From NCBI GenBank assembly GCA_964620445.1, contig CAZUHB010000006.1:81954-145953 (forward strand): a stretch of 64,000 nucleotides of DNA. The letters are read 5' to 3'. Positions 43,428 to 51,360 of the stretch are shown piece by piece; position 1 is the first letter of the stretch, and each line of letters starts with the position of its first letter. The translations under genes and the position numbers were made by a program. The stretch comes from CAZUHB01 sp964620445 (GTDB lineage: Bacteria; Planctomycetota; B15-G4; CAYZWU01). The notes under the pieces are model-generated. The model was not told where the DNA came from, ran no database searches, and worked only from the letters and a program-made list of their open reading frames with translations.

Positions 43428-44606
43428 ATGGCCGATGTCCTGGTCGCTGTCAACATCGACGTGACCTCGATCGGCCAGATCCCCCGCCTCTTGAAGAAGG
43501 CGGGGTGCAGGGTTTCGCTGATCGCGCGCAAAGGGCTGGCCGTTCAGCGATCGCGCTATGTGGACCGGCACATTCAGTGGCCCCGCGGTGCCGGTTCGCT
43601 CGTCGAGGCGCTGCGCATCCATCTCGACCAGGTCGAGCAACCGTATCGGTGGGTCGTCATCGGCGACGAATCCCTGCTCTGGGAGCTCGTGGACGAAGGG
43701 GACAAAAGTTGGATGGAAGGGTGGTTTCCCTTCTCCCTCGACAGCGCCGAGTCGGCCAACTCCTACTCGAATCTGGCTTTGATGAAAGACGCCGCCCGGA
43801 CCGGATACACCGTCCCTCCCTTCTGCATCTCGAACGACATCGACGAAGCCCGCTCCGGGGCGATCGATGTCGGGTATCCGGTTGTGCTTAAAGCGGATCG
43901 GGGCGCTTCGTCATCGGGTGTCCGGTCGGCCCAAAACGAGGACGATCTGGCAAGGGGTTGGCAGGAGATGTTCGACGGCCAGCCGCTCATGGTGCAGAAG
44001 ATGGTCGAGGGCGACGTGGGAGAAACGTCGATTTTGCTCGATCATGGAAAACCGCTGTGCTGGTTCTCCATGTATTGCCGGAAGCCGTGGCCCAATTCGT
44101 TTGCGGCATCCTCCGAGAGACAGCTCATGGCGCACCGGGACATCGAGCGTCTGGTCTACGGCATCGGTGATCTGACCCGGTTCAACGGTCTTTGCGGCAT
44201 CGACTGGATTCACGATCTCGAGAAGGACCTGATGACGATCATCGAGTTCAATCCCCGCCCCACACCGGGTGTCTACCTCTCGGACAGGATGGATACGGGC
44301 GTGAGTATGGATCGCGCCATAAAGGGCTGGTTGTCCGGGGACCCTCACGTTCAACGGCCGCACAAGAACCTGACAGGCAAGGTGACGGTTCCCGTTTTTC
44401 CCCAGGGTCTGTTTCGCGCCATGGCCGACCGCAGACCGCTCGATTTTCTCCGGTCTTTCGGCGCCGCTCCCTGGGATGATCCCCTGCTTCTCGCCGCTCA
44501 GCTGAGGCGCTTCGCTTCCCACTACCTGCCCGCCCGCTGGAAAACGGCGGCCAGACGGTTGATCAGGCCGCGTAGATCGCCGCGCGCGCGGCGCGCCCGG
44601 GCCTAG
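43428..44606 (+). CDS. ATP-grasp family ligase-like protein
   Basis: This 392-residue protein starts at ATG 43428 (GGAGAC upstream); an in-frame ATG at 43386 is a weaker choice. An N-terminal Rossmann-like part (DVLVAVNIDVTSIGQIPRLL) precedes the ATP-grasp core: YPVVLKADRGASSSGV (phosphate loop and Lys), LMVQKMVEGDVGETSIL, and GLCGIDWIHD and IIEFNPRPTPGVYL with the Mg-binding Glu and Asn. It resembles the broad set of predicted ATP-dependent carboligases (COG3919-like), which join a carboxylate to an amine or thiol through an acyl phosphate. The substrate is not evident from neighbours. The C-terminus is Arg-rich. It ends with TAG. Confidence 0.85.
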   Translation: MADVLVAVNIDVTSIGQIPRLLKKAGCRVSLIARKGLAVQRSRYVDRHIQWPRGAGSLVEALRIHLDQVEQPYRWVVIGDESLLWELVDEGDKSWMEGWFPFSLDSAESANSYSNLALMKDAARTGYTVPPFCISNDIDEARSGAIDVGYPVVLKADRGASSSGVRSAQNEDDLARGWQEMFDGQPLMVQKMVEGDVGETSILLDHGKPLCWFSMYCRKPWPNSFAASSERQLMAHRDIERLVYGIGDLTRFNGLCGIDWIHDLEKDLMTIIEFNPRPTPGVYLSDRMDTGVSMDRAIKGWLSGDPHVQRPHKNLTGKVTVPVFPQGLFRAMADRRPLDFLRSFGAAPWDDPLLLAAQLRRFASHYLPARWKTAARRLIRPRRSPRARRARA

Positions 44607-44680
44607 GAGACCGCCGGTTTCTTCGATCGAAGGAGCGGATAATGGCCGACGCGGGCGCGGAGAGTCGCGCTCGGCAAACC

Positions 44681-45718
44681 TCATTCCCACGCGGCAACCG
44701 CCTTGACCAGCGCGGCGGTGATCCCTTCCTCGCTCTCCACGTGGCCGGCTTTTTCCACGATGATCAGCTTCGATCTCGAGAGGCGCTTGTGGATCCGGTA
44801 GGCGCCCAGGGGCGGACTGGCCATGTCGTAGCGGCCCACGATCATGGTGGTCGGAATGTGCTCGATCTTGTGGGCGTTCTCGAGAAGCTGCCCCTCTTTC
44901 ATGAAGTACCTGTTGGTCACGTAGTGCAGGTCGATTCCGGCCAGGAGCAGATGGGCGTCGTCCGGGTATCCGTCGAGCATCCTGGTGACGTCCTCGTCCG
45001 GCATGTAGAGGTGGGACATCTTGATCTCGAGCCGCGCCAGAGCGTTGAGGTACTTCATCTTTTCCGGGAGGTCGGGCGCGTTGTTGACCAGCTCGAGAAC
45101 GTAGTCGGGCAGGGGGCGGCGGTCCGGATCGGGCAGAAGGCGCATGAGCGCGTCGTGCTCCTCGGGGAAGTACCAGGCCGCGCCCATGTAGTGCTGCTCC
45201 ACCTCTTCGCGCGTGGCGGTGAACACGCCGCGCAGAACCATGGCGCGCACGTTGTCGGGGTACGCTTCCGCATAGGCGAGACCGAGCGTGGTACCCCACG
45301 ATCCGGCAAAGACGAAGACCTTCCCGAGATTCAGGTGCTTCCGGAGGCGCTCGATATCCTCGACCAGGTTGGGTGTCGTGTTCTCGCGCAGCTCGCCCCA
45401 CGGCCTCGACCGGGCCGAACCCCGTTGGTCGTGAAGCACGATGTTGAATTTATCGGGATCGAAGTATTGCCGCATGCGCGGATAGCACCCCACCCCCGGT
45501 CCGCCGTGAAGACCGATGACGGGCAGCCCCTCGGGATTGCCCGAGCACTCGTAGTAGATCTCGTGGAGATCGCTCACCTTCAGGTGGCCGGTCTTGTAGG
45601 GTTCGATCGGCCCAAAGAGCGGATCGTCGTTGCCGCCATCGTCGGCGCAGGCCGCGGCGAGAGGAAAGACGAGTCCGGCGAACAGAAGAGGGAGAAGGAC
45701 GATTCGGATTCGGTACAT
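44681..45718 (-). CDS. Proline iminopeptidase-like alpha/beta hydrolase (S33), exported
   Basis: This 345-residue protein starts at ATG 45718 with AAAGGA upstream. An N-terminal hydrophobic leader (RIVLLPLLFAGLVFPLAAAC) implies export, possibly as a lipoprotein at Cys24, which is unusual because most proline iminopeptidases are cytoplasmic. The S33 marks are present: HGGPG (71-75, oxyanion), DQRGSARS, GSWGTTLGLAYAEAYP with the nucleophile S140, and the late Asp (GRYDMASPP) and His (KAGHVESE). It should cut N-terminal Pro or related residues from short peptides. It may work with the exported subtilisin, C25 and M2 peptidases in this window in peptide feeding. Confidence 0.88.
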   Translation of the reverse strand: MYRIRIVLLPLLFAGLVFPLAAACADDGGNDDPLFGPIEPYKTGHLKVSDLHEIYYECSGNPEGLPVIGLHGGPGVGCYPRMRQYFDPDKFNIVLHDQRGSARSRPWGELRENTTPNLVEDIERLRKHLNLGKVFVFAGSWGTTLGLAYAEAYPDNVRAMVLRGVFTATREEVEQHYMGAAWYFPEEHDALMRLLPDPDRRPLPDYVLELVNNAPDLPEKMKYLNALARLEIKMSHLYMPDEDVTRMLDGYPDDAHLLLAGIDLHYVTNRYFMKEGQLLENAHKIEHIPTTMIVGRYDMASPPLGAYRIHKRLSRSKLIIVEKAGHVESEEGITAALVKAVAAWE

Positions 45719-45980
45719 CGGTTTTTCCTTTACGAAATGACACGCGTCCACTGAGGCCGTCAACAGGGGGTGCCTGAAAGGTTGCGGCGATCGACCGATC
45801 GCGGAACCGCTCTGTTTTCACTCTAATACCAGCGCGGCCGGTTCGCAACGAAGCATAAAATAATCCCGGCGTTTCATTTTTTAATGTTAGAATGGTGTCG
45901 ATCTCGCGAAGAGCCGCACCCCCGTTCCAGTTCGGAAAGGGCTTGCGATCGACCTGAACAGGTGAATCAAGGAGGTACCG

Positions 45981-47255
45981 ATGACAGCTTTCACCCTCGC
46001 GCTCGTTCTCGCTTTCGGCCAGGCCGCGATCCCTGTCGGGCCGGTCGACCTGCACACACCCCCAGTGGAATATCCGACAGTCAACGGAAGCATCGAGTTC
46101 AAGGAGAACCAGCGCATCCTCAACCTCTGGGGCACGCACTACGAGATGGGGTACGCCCACGGTTCGCTCCTCGGCGACGAGATCATGGAACTCGTCGAGG
46201 ATTACGGTCTCCAGGTCATGATCGATCCCACGCTCTATAACACTGTCGTTCTCCCGCTCGTGCAGTACGCTTACACCGTCGATTCGCGCTTCGACGAGGA
46301 AATCGACGGCATGCTCGACGGTATGATCGACGGAGGCACGGACATCTTCGTCGACGTGCTCGGGCGCGACCTGACCTGGTTGGATCTCTTTGCCATGAAC
46401 CTCTGTGCCGACCTCGGACAGCTCAGCTGCTCGGCCACCTTCGGCTGGGGAACGGCGACCGCGGCCGATCCGACCCTGGCGGGAGGTTCGGCCCTGGTGC
46501 GCGATCTCGACTGGAGTCTCGATCCCTCGGGATTCCTGAACACCCAGGCGCTGATCATCGCCTTCGACTCGTCCCTGCCCGACGAGAAGCCCTTCCTCTC
46601 CCTCTCCTGGCCGGGCCTGATCACGGTTCTGACCGCCTACAACGAGGATGGCGTGGCTGCCATGATCAACTACGGCAATCACCAGGGGTACGGCACCCCC
46701 TTGCCCAACCACTACACCGGAACGGGCTTCTCCCTCCGCACCGGGCTCGAGCGCGTCGACCTGAACGGCGACGGTCACGAGAACCACTTCGACGTGTACC
46801 ATGCGGTCGCCTCGGTCAACACGCTCGCGTCGTACGAGTTGAGCCTGCTCTCGCCCTATCCGGTGCCGGGTGCGCCCGGTGCGGGCGCGGGCGCTGTTCT
46901 GGAGGTCAACTTCTACGGCATGGCGCTGCGCGACAGCTCGAACAACATGGATTTCACGCCCTATCTCAACTCGACCGACCTTCTGGCCGTGACCAACCAC
47001 CACAGGCTCCTCTACACCCCGGTCTACTGCGCGCGGTACAATTTTCAGGTGACCCAGCTGTCGATCGATTTCGCCGTGGACACGGAGGAGTTGTGGGACA
47101 TGGAGAGCGCCATCTCATGGGCCGGCACGCACCAGATGGCCTGTTTCCGGCCCAACCTGATGGACATGCTCGTGGCCTTCAACGAGACCTTCAACGGCGC
47201 GGCCTATTCGAACCGCGTTCATTACAGGTGGGACGAGCTGTTCCCCAATCACTGA
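45981..47255 (+). CDS. C45-like N-terminal nucleophile hydrolase, probably secreted
   Basis: This 424-residue protein starts at ATG 45981 with a strong AAGGAGG. A short hydrophobic leader (FTLALVLAFGQAAIP) precedes ILNLWGTHYEMGYAHGSLLG and then LSCSATFGWGTATAADPTLAGGSALVRDLDW, the pattern of the peptidase C45/acyl-CoA:6-aminopenicillanate acyltransferase and phospholipase B-like group. In these Ntn hydrolases the Cys (here C150) becomes the N-terminal nucleophile after self-cleavage, giving an alpha chain of about 149 residues. They act on amide bonds such as N-acyl amino acids or peptides; the substrate is unknown. A TGTTAGAAT extended -10 lies at 45885-45893. Confidence 0.82.
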   Translation: MTAFTLALVLAFGQAAIPVGPVDLHTPPVEYPTVNGSIEFKENQRILNLWGTHYEMGYAHGSLLGDEIMELVEDYGLQVMIDPTLYNTVVLPLVQYAYTVDSRFDEEIDGMLDGMIDGGTDIFVDVLGRDLTWLDLFAMNLCADLGQLSCSATFGWGTATAADPTLAGGSALVRDLDWSLDPSGFLNTQALIIAFDSSLPDEKPFLSLSWPGLITVLTAYNEDGVAAMINYGNHQGYGTPLPNHYTGTGFSLRTGLERVDLNGDGHENHFDVYHAVASVNTLASYELSLLSPYPVPGAPGAGAGAVLEVNFYGMALRDSSNNMDFTPYLNSTDLLAVTNHHRLLYTPVYCARYNFQVTQLSIDFAVDTEELWDMESAISWAGTHQMACFRPNLMDMLVAFNETFNGAAYSNRVHYRWDELFPNH

Positions 47256-47272
47256 TCCCCTCGCTCCGCGAG

Positions 47273-48499
47273 TCAGGATCCCTCTATCTCGATCTCTGCG
47301 CCCGGCCGGGTCCATGACGGCCCCAGTTCGCTCGGCATCAGGCTCCTTTCGAAGCACTCCTGAAAGATCTCGGCGAGACCGTCGACCGAGAGGAGCCGTC
47401 CCGTCCCGCTGGGCGTCTCGCGGATCAGGGCGGCTGGAAAATCAACGACCGACGTCGAATCATGGGCCGCCCGCACGCAGAGTGTGTGGGCGCGCGCCGC
47501 ATCGAGGCCGCAGGGGATCGCCTCCTGACCGCGGCCGCCGGCGATCGCCTCGAGGCAGGTCCAGAGCTTGGTGAATTCGGGCTCGCTCTCCGGCGACGCG
47601 TACTCGGTCCTGCGGCCGTCGGCGAAGCGGGCGATGACCGGCGAATCGCCGCCGTCGTAGACGAGCGACGCCTTCTCGAAGTCGAGGACGAAGACCGGGC
47701 CGTGATCGTTCGGCACGGCGTGGCTGCAGTAGAACATGATCTCCACACCGGTGTCCGTTTCGGCGCGCAGGGCGGCCGTGTCGAAAGTCTCGATCCCGTT
47801 CGCGCGATAGAGCTCGGCCGTGAGACGGGCGGGACGCGCGCTCGTCGCCGCGCTGTCGCCGAGAAGATAGAGCATGTGGTGGACAAAGTGGGCCATCGCA
47901 TTGTTCACCGGACTGTCGAGGACGATCGCGCCGCCGGCGGTTCGCAGCCGGCCGGCCCAGTCGTTGCGGGTGTAATAGGCGGTGTCGCGCGGCCAGAAGC
48001 AGAGGCTCTTGAAGCGGCGCGGTGCGCCGAAGAGCCCTGCCATGATGTCGGCCTTCAGCCGCTGCACCGATCGGAAGAACGACCACTGGAATCCGACCGC
48101 CACGAACCGCGCCGCCCCGGCCTGCGCGCGCCGCATGCGGTCCACGTCGTCGATCGTGGCCGCGGCCGGTTTTTCGCAGAGCACATGGCTGCCGTGGCCG
48201 AGGGCGAGGCAGGTCTGGGACGCGTGCAGGTGGATGGGGGAAGAGACGATCACGAGATCGGCGGCCCCGGCCGATCGGCCGAGCGCGTCGTAGTATTCCT
48301 CGAGGGAGGCGAAGCGGGGCGGGCCATCCGCGTCCCGCCGGACGCCGCCTGTCTTCGGGCGGACGCCGTGCGCGTGGCAAGGATCGACGAGCGCCGCGAT
48401 CCGGACCGGAAGGGGCAGCGGTTCATCGAGAAGGGCTGAAAGGTAGACCGCGCCGTAGCCGCTGACTCCGACGAGCACGATCGAGATCGGTTCGGCCAT
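47273..48499 (-). CDS. Gfo/Idh/MocA-family NAD(P)-dependent oxidoreductase
   Basis: This 408-residue protein starts at ATG 48499 with AAAGGA 5 bases upstream. The N-terminal nucleotide fold starts ISIVLVGVSGYGAVYLSALL; HVLCEKPAA gives the family's EKP motif, and the C-terminal half is the beta-sheet domain that holds the substrate (GFQWSFFRSVQRLKADI, NDWAGRLRTAGGAIVLD). The D-xx-x-H region is present as SPVNNAMAHFVHHMLYLLG. The family oxidises sugars or inositols, or forms 3-keto sugars. It is divergent from two UroD-like genes across 129 bases, so it may share their regulation. It has no signal peptide. Confidence 0.9.
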   Translation of the reverse strand: MAEPISIVLVGVSGYGAVYLSALLDEPLPLPVRIAALVDPCHAHGVRPKTGGVRRDADGPPRFASLEEYYDALGRSAGAADLVIVSSPIHLHASQTCLALGHGSHVLCEKPAAATIDDVDRMRRAQAGAARFVAVGFQWSFFRSVQRLKADIMAGLFGAPRRFKSLCFWPRDTAYYTRNDWAGRLRTAGGAIVLDSPVNNAMAHFVHHMLYLLGDSAATSARPARLTAELYRANGIETFDTAALRAETDTGVEIMFYCSHAVPNDHGPVFVLDFEKASLVYDGGDSPVIARFADGRRTEYASPESEPEFTKLWTCLEAIAGGRGQEAIPCGLDAARAHTLCVRAAHDSTSVVDFPAALIRETPSGTGRLLSVDGLAEIFQECFERSLMPSELGPSWTRPGAEIEIEGS

Positions 48500-48628
48500 A
48501 GCGTCCTTTCGAGTGCAGCCAACAATGGTCTGTGCCTTCGCGGTCCGTCATTATATACTTGATCCGCTTCGAAAAGAAATCAATGCACCATCCACGAGAA
48601 AGGAACCGATCGAGTGGCAGGAGAGACG

Positions 48629-49681
48629 ATGACACCCCGCGAACGCTGGAAGGCGATGTTCGACGGGCGCAACCCGGACCGGCTGCCCATGGACTACTGG
48701 GCCACCGATGAAGCCACGAACAAGGTCATGAAACATCTCGGCTGCCGCACGTCGTGGGAGATGTTCGACGCGCTGCACATCGACGCGCTGGTGACGGTGG
48801 AGCCCGAATACGTCGGTCCCGCTCTCCCGTCCGACGGCGACGAATTCGGCCGCCGCTTCGCGAACGCCGACTACGGCACGGGCGTCTACGAGGAGTGCGT
48901 GGAGTTTCCCCTGGCACGGTATGCCGACCTCGCCGCCATCGAGAAGAACTACACCTGGCCCACGGCCGACTGGTACGACTTCTCCGGGCTCGCGCAACAG
49001 ATCGAGGGGCTCGAGCGGTATCCTGTCAAGGGAGGCGGGTCGGAGCCGTTCCTCATCTACTGCCAGCTGCGCGGTCTGGAGCAGGCCTTCGTCGATCTGG
49101 TTGCCGATCCGGAGATGGTCTGCGCCTGCCTCGACAAGCTCTTCGATCTCGCCTACGAGCAGACGCGCCGGATCTTCGAGGCGCTCCCCGGGCGGGTCGA
49201 CATCAGCTACGTGGCCGAGGACTTCGGCGCGCAGGAAGCGCTGCTCATGTCGCCAAAGACGATCCGCGAGATCTTCGTGCCCCGCATGCGGCGCATGATC
49301 GAACTGGTGCACGAGGCCGGCGCGCGCGTCTTCTTCCACAGCGACGGGGCGGTGCGGCCGATCCTCCCCGACATGATCGAGGCGGGTATCGACGTGCTCA
49401 ATCCGATCCAGTGGCGCTGCGCGGGCATGGAGCGCGAGGGGTTGAAGAACGATTTCGGCGGGCAGGTGGTCTTTCACGGCGGGGTGGACAATCAGGAAAC
49501 ACTCGCCTTCGGAACGGTGGACGATGTGCGGCGCGAGGTGGAGGAGAACGTGGCCATTCTCGGCAAGGGAGGCGGCTACATCCTCGCGCCCTGCCACAAC
49601 ATCCAGGCGATCACGCCGCCCGAGAACGTGGTGGCCCTGTACGAGACCGGTTACGCGCTCGGCACCGGGGGGGCGATTTGA
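48629..49681 (+). CDS. Uroporphyrinogen decarboxylase-family protein
   Basis: This 350-residue protein probably starts at ATG 48629 with AGGAG 5 bases upstream; GTG 48614 in the same frame is an alternative. MTPRERWKAMFDGRNPDRLPMD is the standard start of MtaA/CmuA-like UroD relatives. The core has YVAEDFGAQEALLMSPKTIREIF, RVFFHSDGAVRPILPDMIEAGIDVLNPIQ, VVFHGGVDNQETL and GGGYILAPCHNIQ. HxC is replaced by HSD, as in the protein at 38589, although a Cys is kept at APCHN. A TATACT box at 48554-48559 may serve as its -10. Its last bases overlap the next UroD-like gene, so the two may form a heteromeric pair. Confidence 0.87.
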   Translation: MTPRERWKAMFDGRNPDRLPMDYWATDEATNKVMKHLGCRTSWEMFDALHIDALVTVEPEYVGPALPSDGDEFGRRFANADYGTGVYEECVEFPLARYADLAAIEKNYTWPTADWYDFSGLAQQIEGLERYPVKGGGSEPFLIYCQLRGLEQAFVDLVADPEMVCACLDKLFDLAYEQTRRIFEALPGRVDISYVAEDFGAQEALLMSPKTIREIFVPRMRRMIELVHEAGARVFFHSDGAVRPILPDMIEAGIDVLNPIQWRCAGMEREGLKNDFGGQVVFHGGVDNQETLAFGTVDDVRREVEENVAILGKGGGYILAPCHNIQAITPPENVVALYETGYALGTGGAI

Positions 49682-50799
49682 GATTCTCCCGCGAGGAGTA
49701 CATCGAGCTCATGACCTTTGGCCGCGCCGAGCGCCAGATGTTCGTCGAGCTCTTCGGCCGGCTCGTGGGGGTGGAGGAGGAGTGGGCCGCCCAGGGCGCG
49801 ACGCGGGACGAGATCGATCTGGTCGCCTTCGACTGGGACTATGTTCCGATCGCGGGGTGCGGGGGCAACACCCACGTGCGCGGCGGGTGGCAAGAGACCG
49901 TGATCGAGGAGACCGGCGCCTACGAGATCAGGCAGGACAGCCTCGGCCGGCGGCTCAAGCTCTTCAAGAAGGTGTCGACCATTCCGCTGCCCCTCGATCA
50001 CCCCGTGGACGGCATGGACTCATGGCTCGAGATCAAGCCGCTCTTCGAGTTCAGCGAGGATCGGGTCGATCGCGACGCCGTGGAGCGGGCGCGCGAGGCG
50101 CGGGCCGCGGGCGCCCTGGTCGTCGGCCTGATCCCGGGCGGATTCGACCTGCCCCGCACGCTTCTCGGTGTTGAAAAGGCGTGCCTCGCCTATCACGACG
50201 AACCGGAGCTGATGCACGACATCATCGATACCGTGACGCGCACCGCGTGCGCTGTTTTCGAGCGCCTCACCGATATGATCGTGATCGACCAGCTCTCGGT
50301 GCACGAGGACCTGGCCGGCAAGAACGGCCCTCTTCTCGGGCCGGGCCAGTTCGAGCGTTTCGTGGCGCCTTACTACAAGAAGGTGTGGGATCTCCTTGCG
50401 GCGCGCGGCGCGCGGATCTTCGACATGGACACGGACGGCAACGTGGAACCGCTCATCGATTCTTTCCTCGAGGCGGGTCTCACAGGTCTCGCGCCCAATG
50501 AACCGTCAGCGGGCATGGACATCGTGGCCCTGCGCAAGAAATACGGCACGCGGCTCGCCTTCAAGGGCGGCATCGACAAGTTCGTGCTCAAAAAGGGGAA
50601 GGACGCGATCCGCGCCGAGCTCGAGTACAAGATGCAGCCGCTCATGCAGGAGGGGGGGACCGTGTTCGGTCTCGATCACCGCATTCCGAACGGCACGTCG
50701 ATCGAAAACTACCGGTACTATGTCGATCTCGGCCGGGAGATGCTCGGTCTGCGTCCGCTCGACGGAACGAGCAGGGGATGGCGCCGCATGGCGTTTTGA
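49678..50799 (+). CDS. Uroporphyrinogen decarboxylase-family protein, divergent
   Basis: This 373-residue protein starts at TTG 49678, overlapping the previous stop (TTGA); ATG 49711 is a possible later start. The opening REEYIELMTFGRAERQMFVELFGR and the core (IDQLSVHEDLAGKNGPLLGPGQFERFV, RIFDMDTDGNVEPLIDSFLEAGLTGLAP, GTRLAFKGGIDKFVLKKGKDAI, GGTVFGLDHRIPNGTSIENY) place it in the UroD superfamily. The metal site His is replaced (DMDTDGN), so it is not a zinc methyltransferase of the known type. It is translationally coupled to its neighbour, which argues for a joint function, perhaps with the Gfo/Idh enzyme across the divergent promoter. Confidence 0.83.
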   Translation: MRFSREEYIELMTFGRAERQMFVELFGRLVGVEEEWAAQGATRDEIDLVAFDWDYVPIAGCGGNTHVRGGWQETVIEETGAYEIRQDSLGRRLKLFKKVSTIPLPLDHPVDGMDSWLEIKPLFEFSEDRVDRDAVERAREARAAGALVVGLIPGGFDLPRTLLGVEKACLAYHDEPELMHDIIDTVTRTACAVFERLTDMIVIDQLSVHEDLAGKNGPLLGPGQFERFVAPYYKKVWDLLAARGARIFDMDTDGNVEPLIDSFLEAGLTGLAPNEPSAGMDIVALRKKYGTRLAFKGGIDKFVLKKGKDAIRAELEYKMQPLMQEGGTVFGLDHRIPNGTSIENYRYYVDLGREMLGLRPLDGTSRGWRRMAF

Positions 50800-50825
50800 T
50801 CTTCCCGTGAAATCAATCGACGCGA

Positions 50826-51050
50826 TCAGTCGGCTTCCGATGATTTTTCCGCGGTGCAATTGAGCATCATCAACACGCGCGCCGTGGAAAAGCCGATGAA
50901 GCCGGTGAAGATTATGGGCAATCCCGTTGCCATGGAGTGGTCCTTGTAGAACGACGACACGACGATACAAAATCCATAGACGAGAAGAGTGATCGAAAGC
51001 CCCATGATGATGTTGATGTGATTGCGCATGCGGAGTTGTTTCTGATCCAA
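50826..51050 (-). CDS. Small membrane protein, two predicted transmembrane helices
   Basis: This 74-residue protein starts at TTG 51050 with AAGGAG 7 bases upstream. Two hydrophobic stretches (IIMGLSITLLVYGFCIVVSS and TGLPIIFTGFIGFSTARVLMML) with a short charged loop suggest a hairpin in the membrane. I do not recognise a family. It is convergent with the UroD-like pair and lies beyond a strong terminator of the C25-like gene, so it is transcribed separately. The good SD and hydrophobic pattern support it as a real gene. Confidence 0.6.
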   Translation of the reverse strand: MDQKQLRMRNHINIIMGLSITLLVYGFCIVVSSFYKDHSMATGLPIIFTGFIGFSTARVLMMLNCTAEKSSEAD

Positions 51051-51360
51051 ACTGTTTCTCCTTCATGAATAGAGCGATTCGAAATCGGCGCGATTGTTCC
51101 ACCGTTTCCCTGCGGCGCTTTTGCATACAGACGATACAGAGTGGAGTTTATCCTATCGGCGGAGGTGTCGCCACCCTGGCCCGGCGTTCCGAGTCAAACC
51201 GAGACTAATCGGCGATCCCGCTTATTCAAAAAAAAACCGCGGAGAAGTCCTGTCTCCGCGGTTCGTGTCCTGGCGATTCGCTTCGGTTCAAAGCCCGGCG
51301 TCGGGGAAGGTGTGTGTTCGTCCGTACTCGAATCGCACCTTCCCTGACGCGGGACGGCAA
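51051..51360. other. Intergenic region between small membrane protein and C25-like gene
   Basis: These 310 bases hold the terminator of the C25-like gene at 51228-51263 and, to the left of it, the promoter zone of the small membrane protein. Nothing else was recognised. Confidence 0.6.
51228..51263 (-). terminator. Rho-independent terminator of the C25-like gene
   Basis: A perfect 11-base inverted repeat (51235-51245 and 51253-51263, AACCGCGGAGA) with a 7-base loop is followed, in the minus direction, by a run of T (A9 on the plus strand at 51228-51236). It lies about 100 bases past the stop at 51361. Confidence 0.92.

Noticed and set aside
22389..50799. Naming the UroD-like proteins HemE (heme biosynthesis)
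   Set aside because: HemE's N-terminal Arg-rich signature is missing, five copies in sugar loci make no sense for heme synthesis, and no other heme genes are present.
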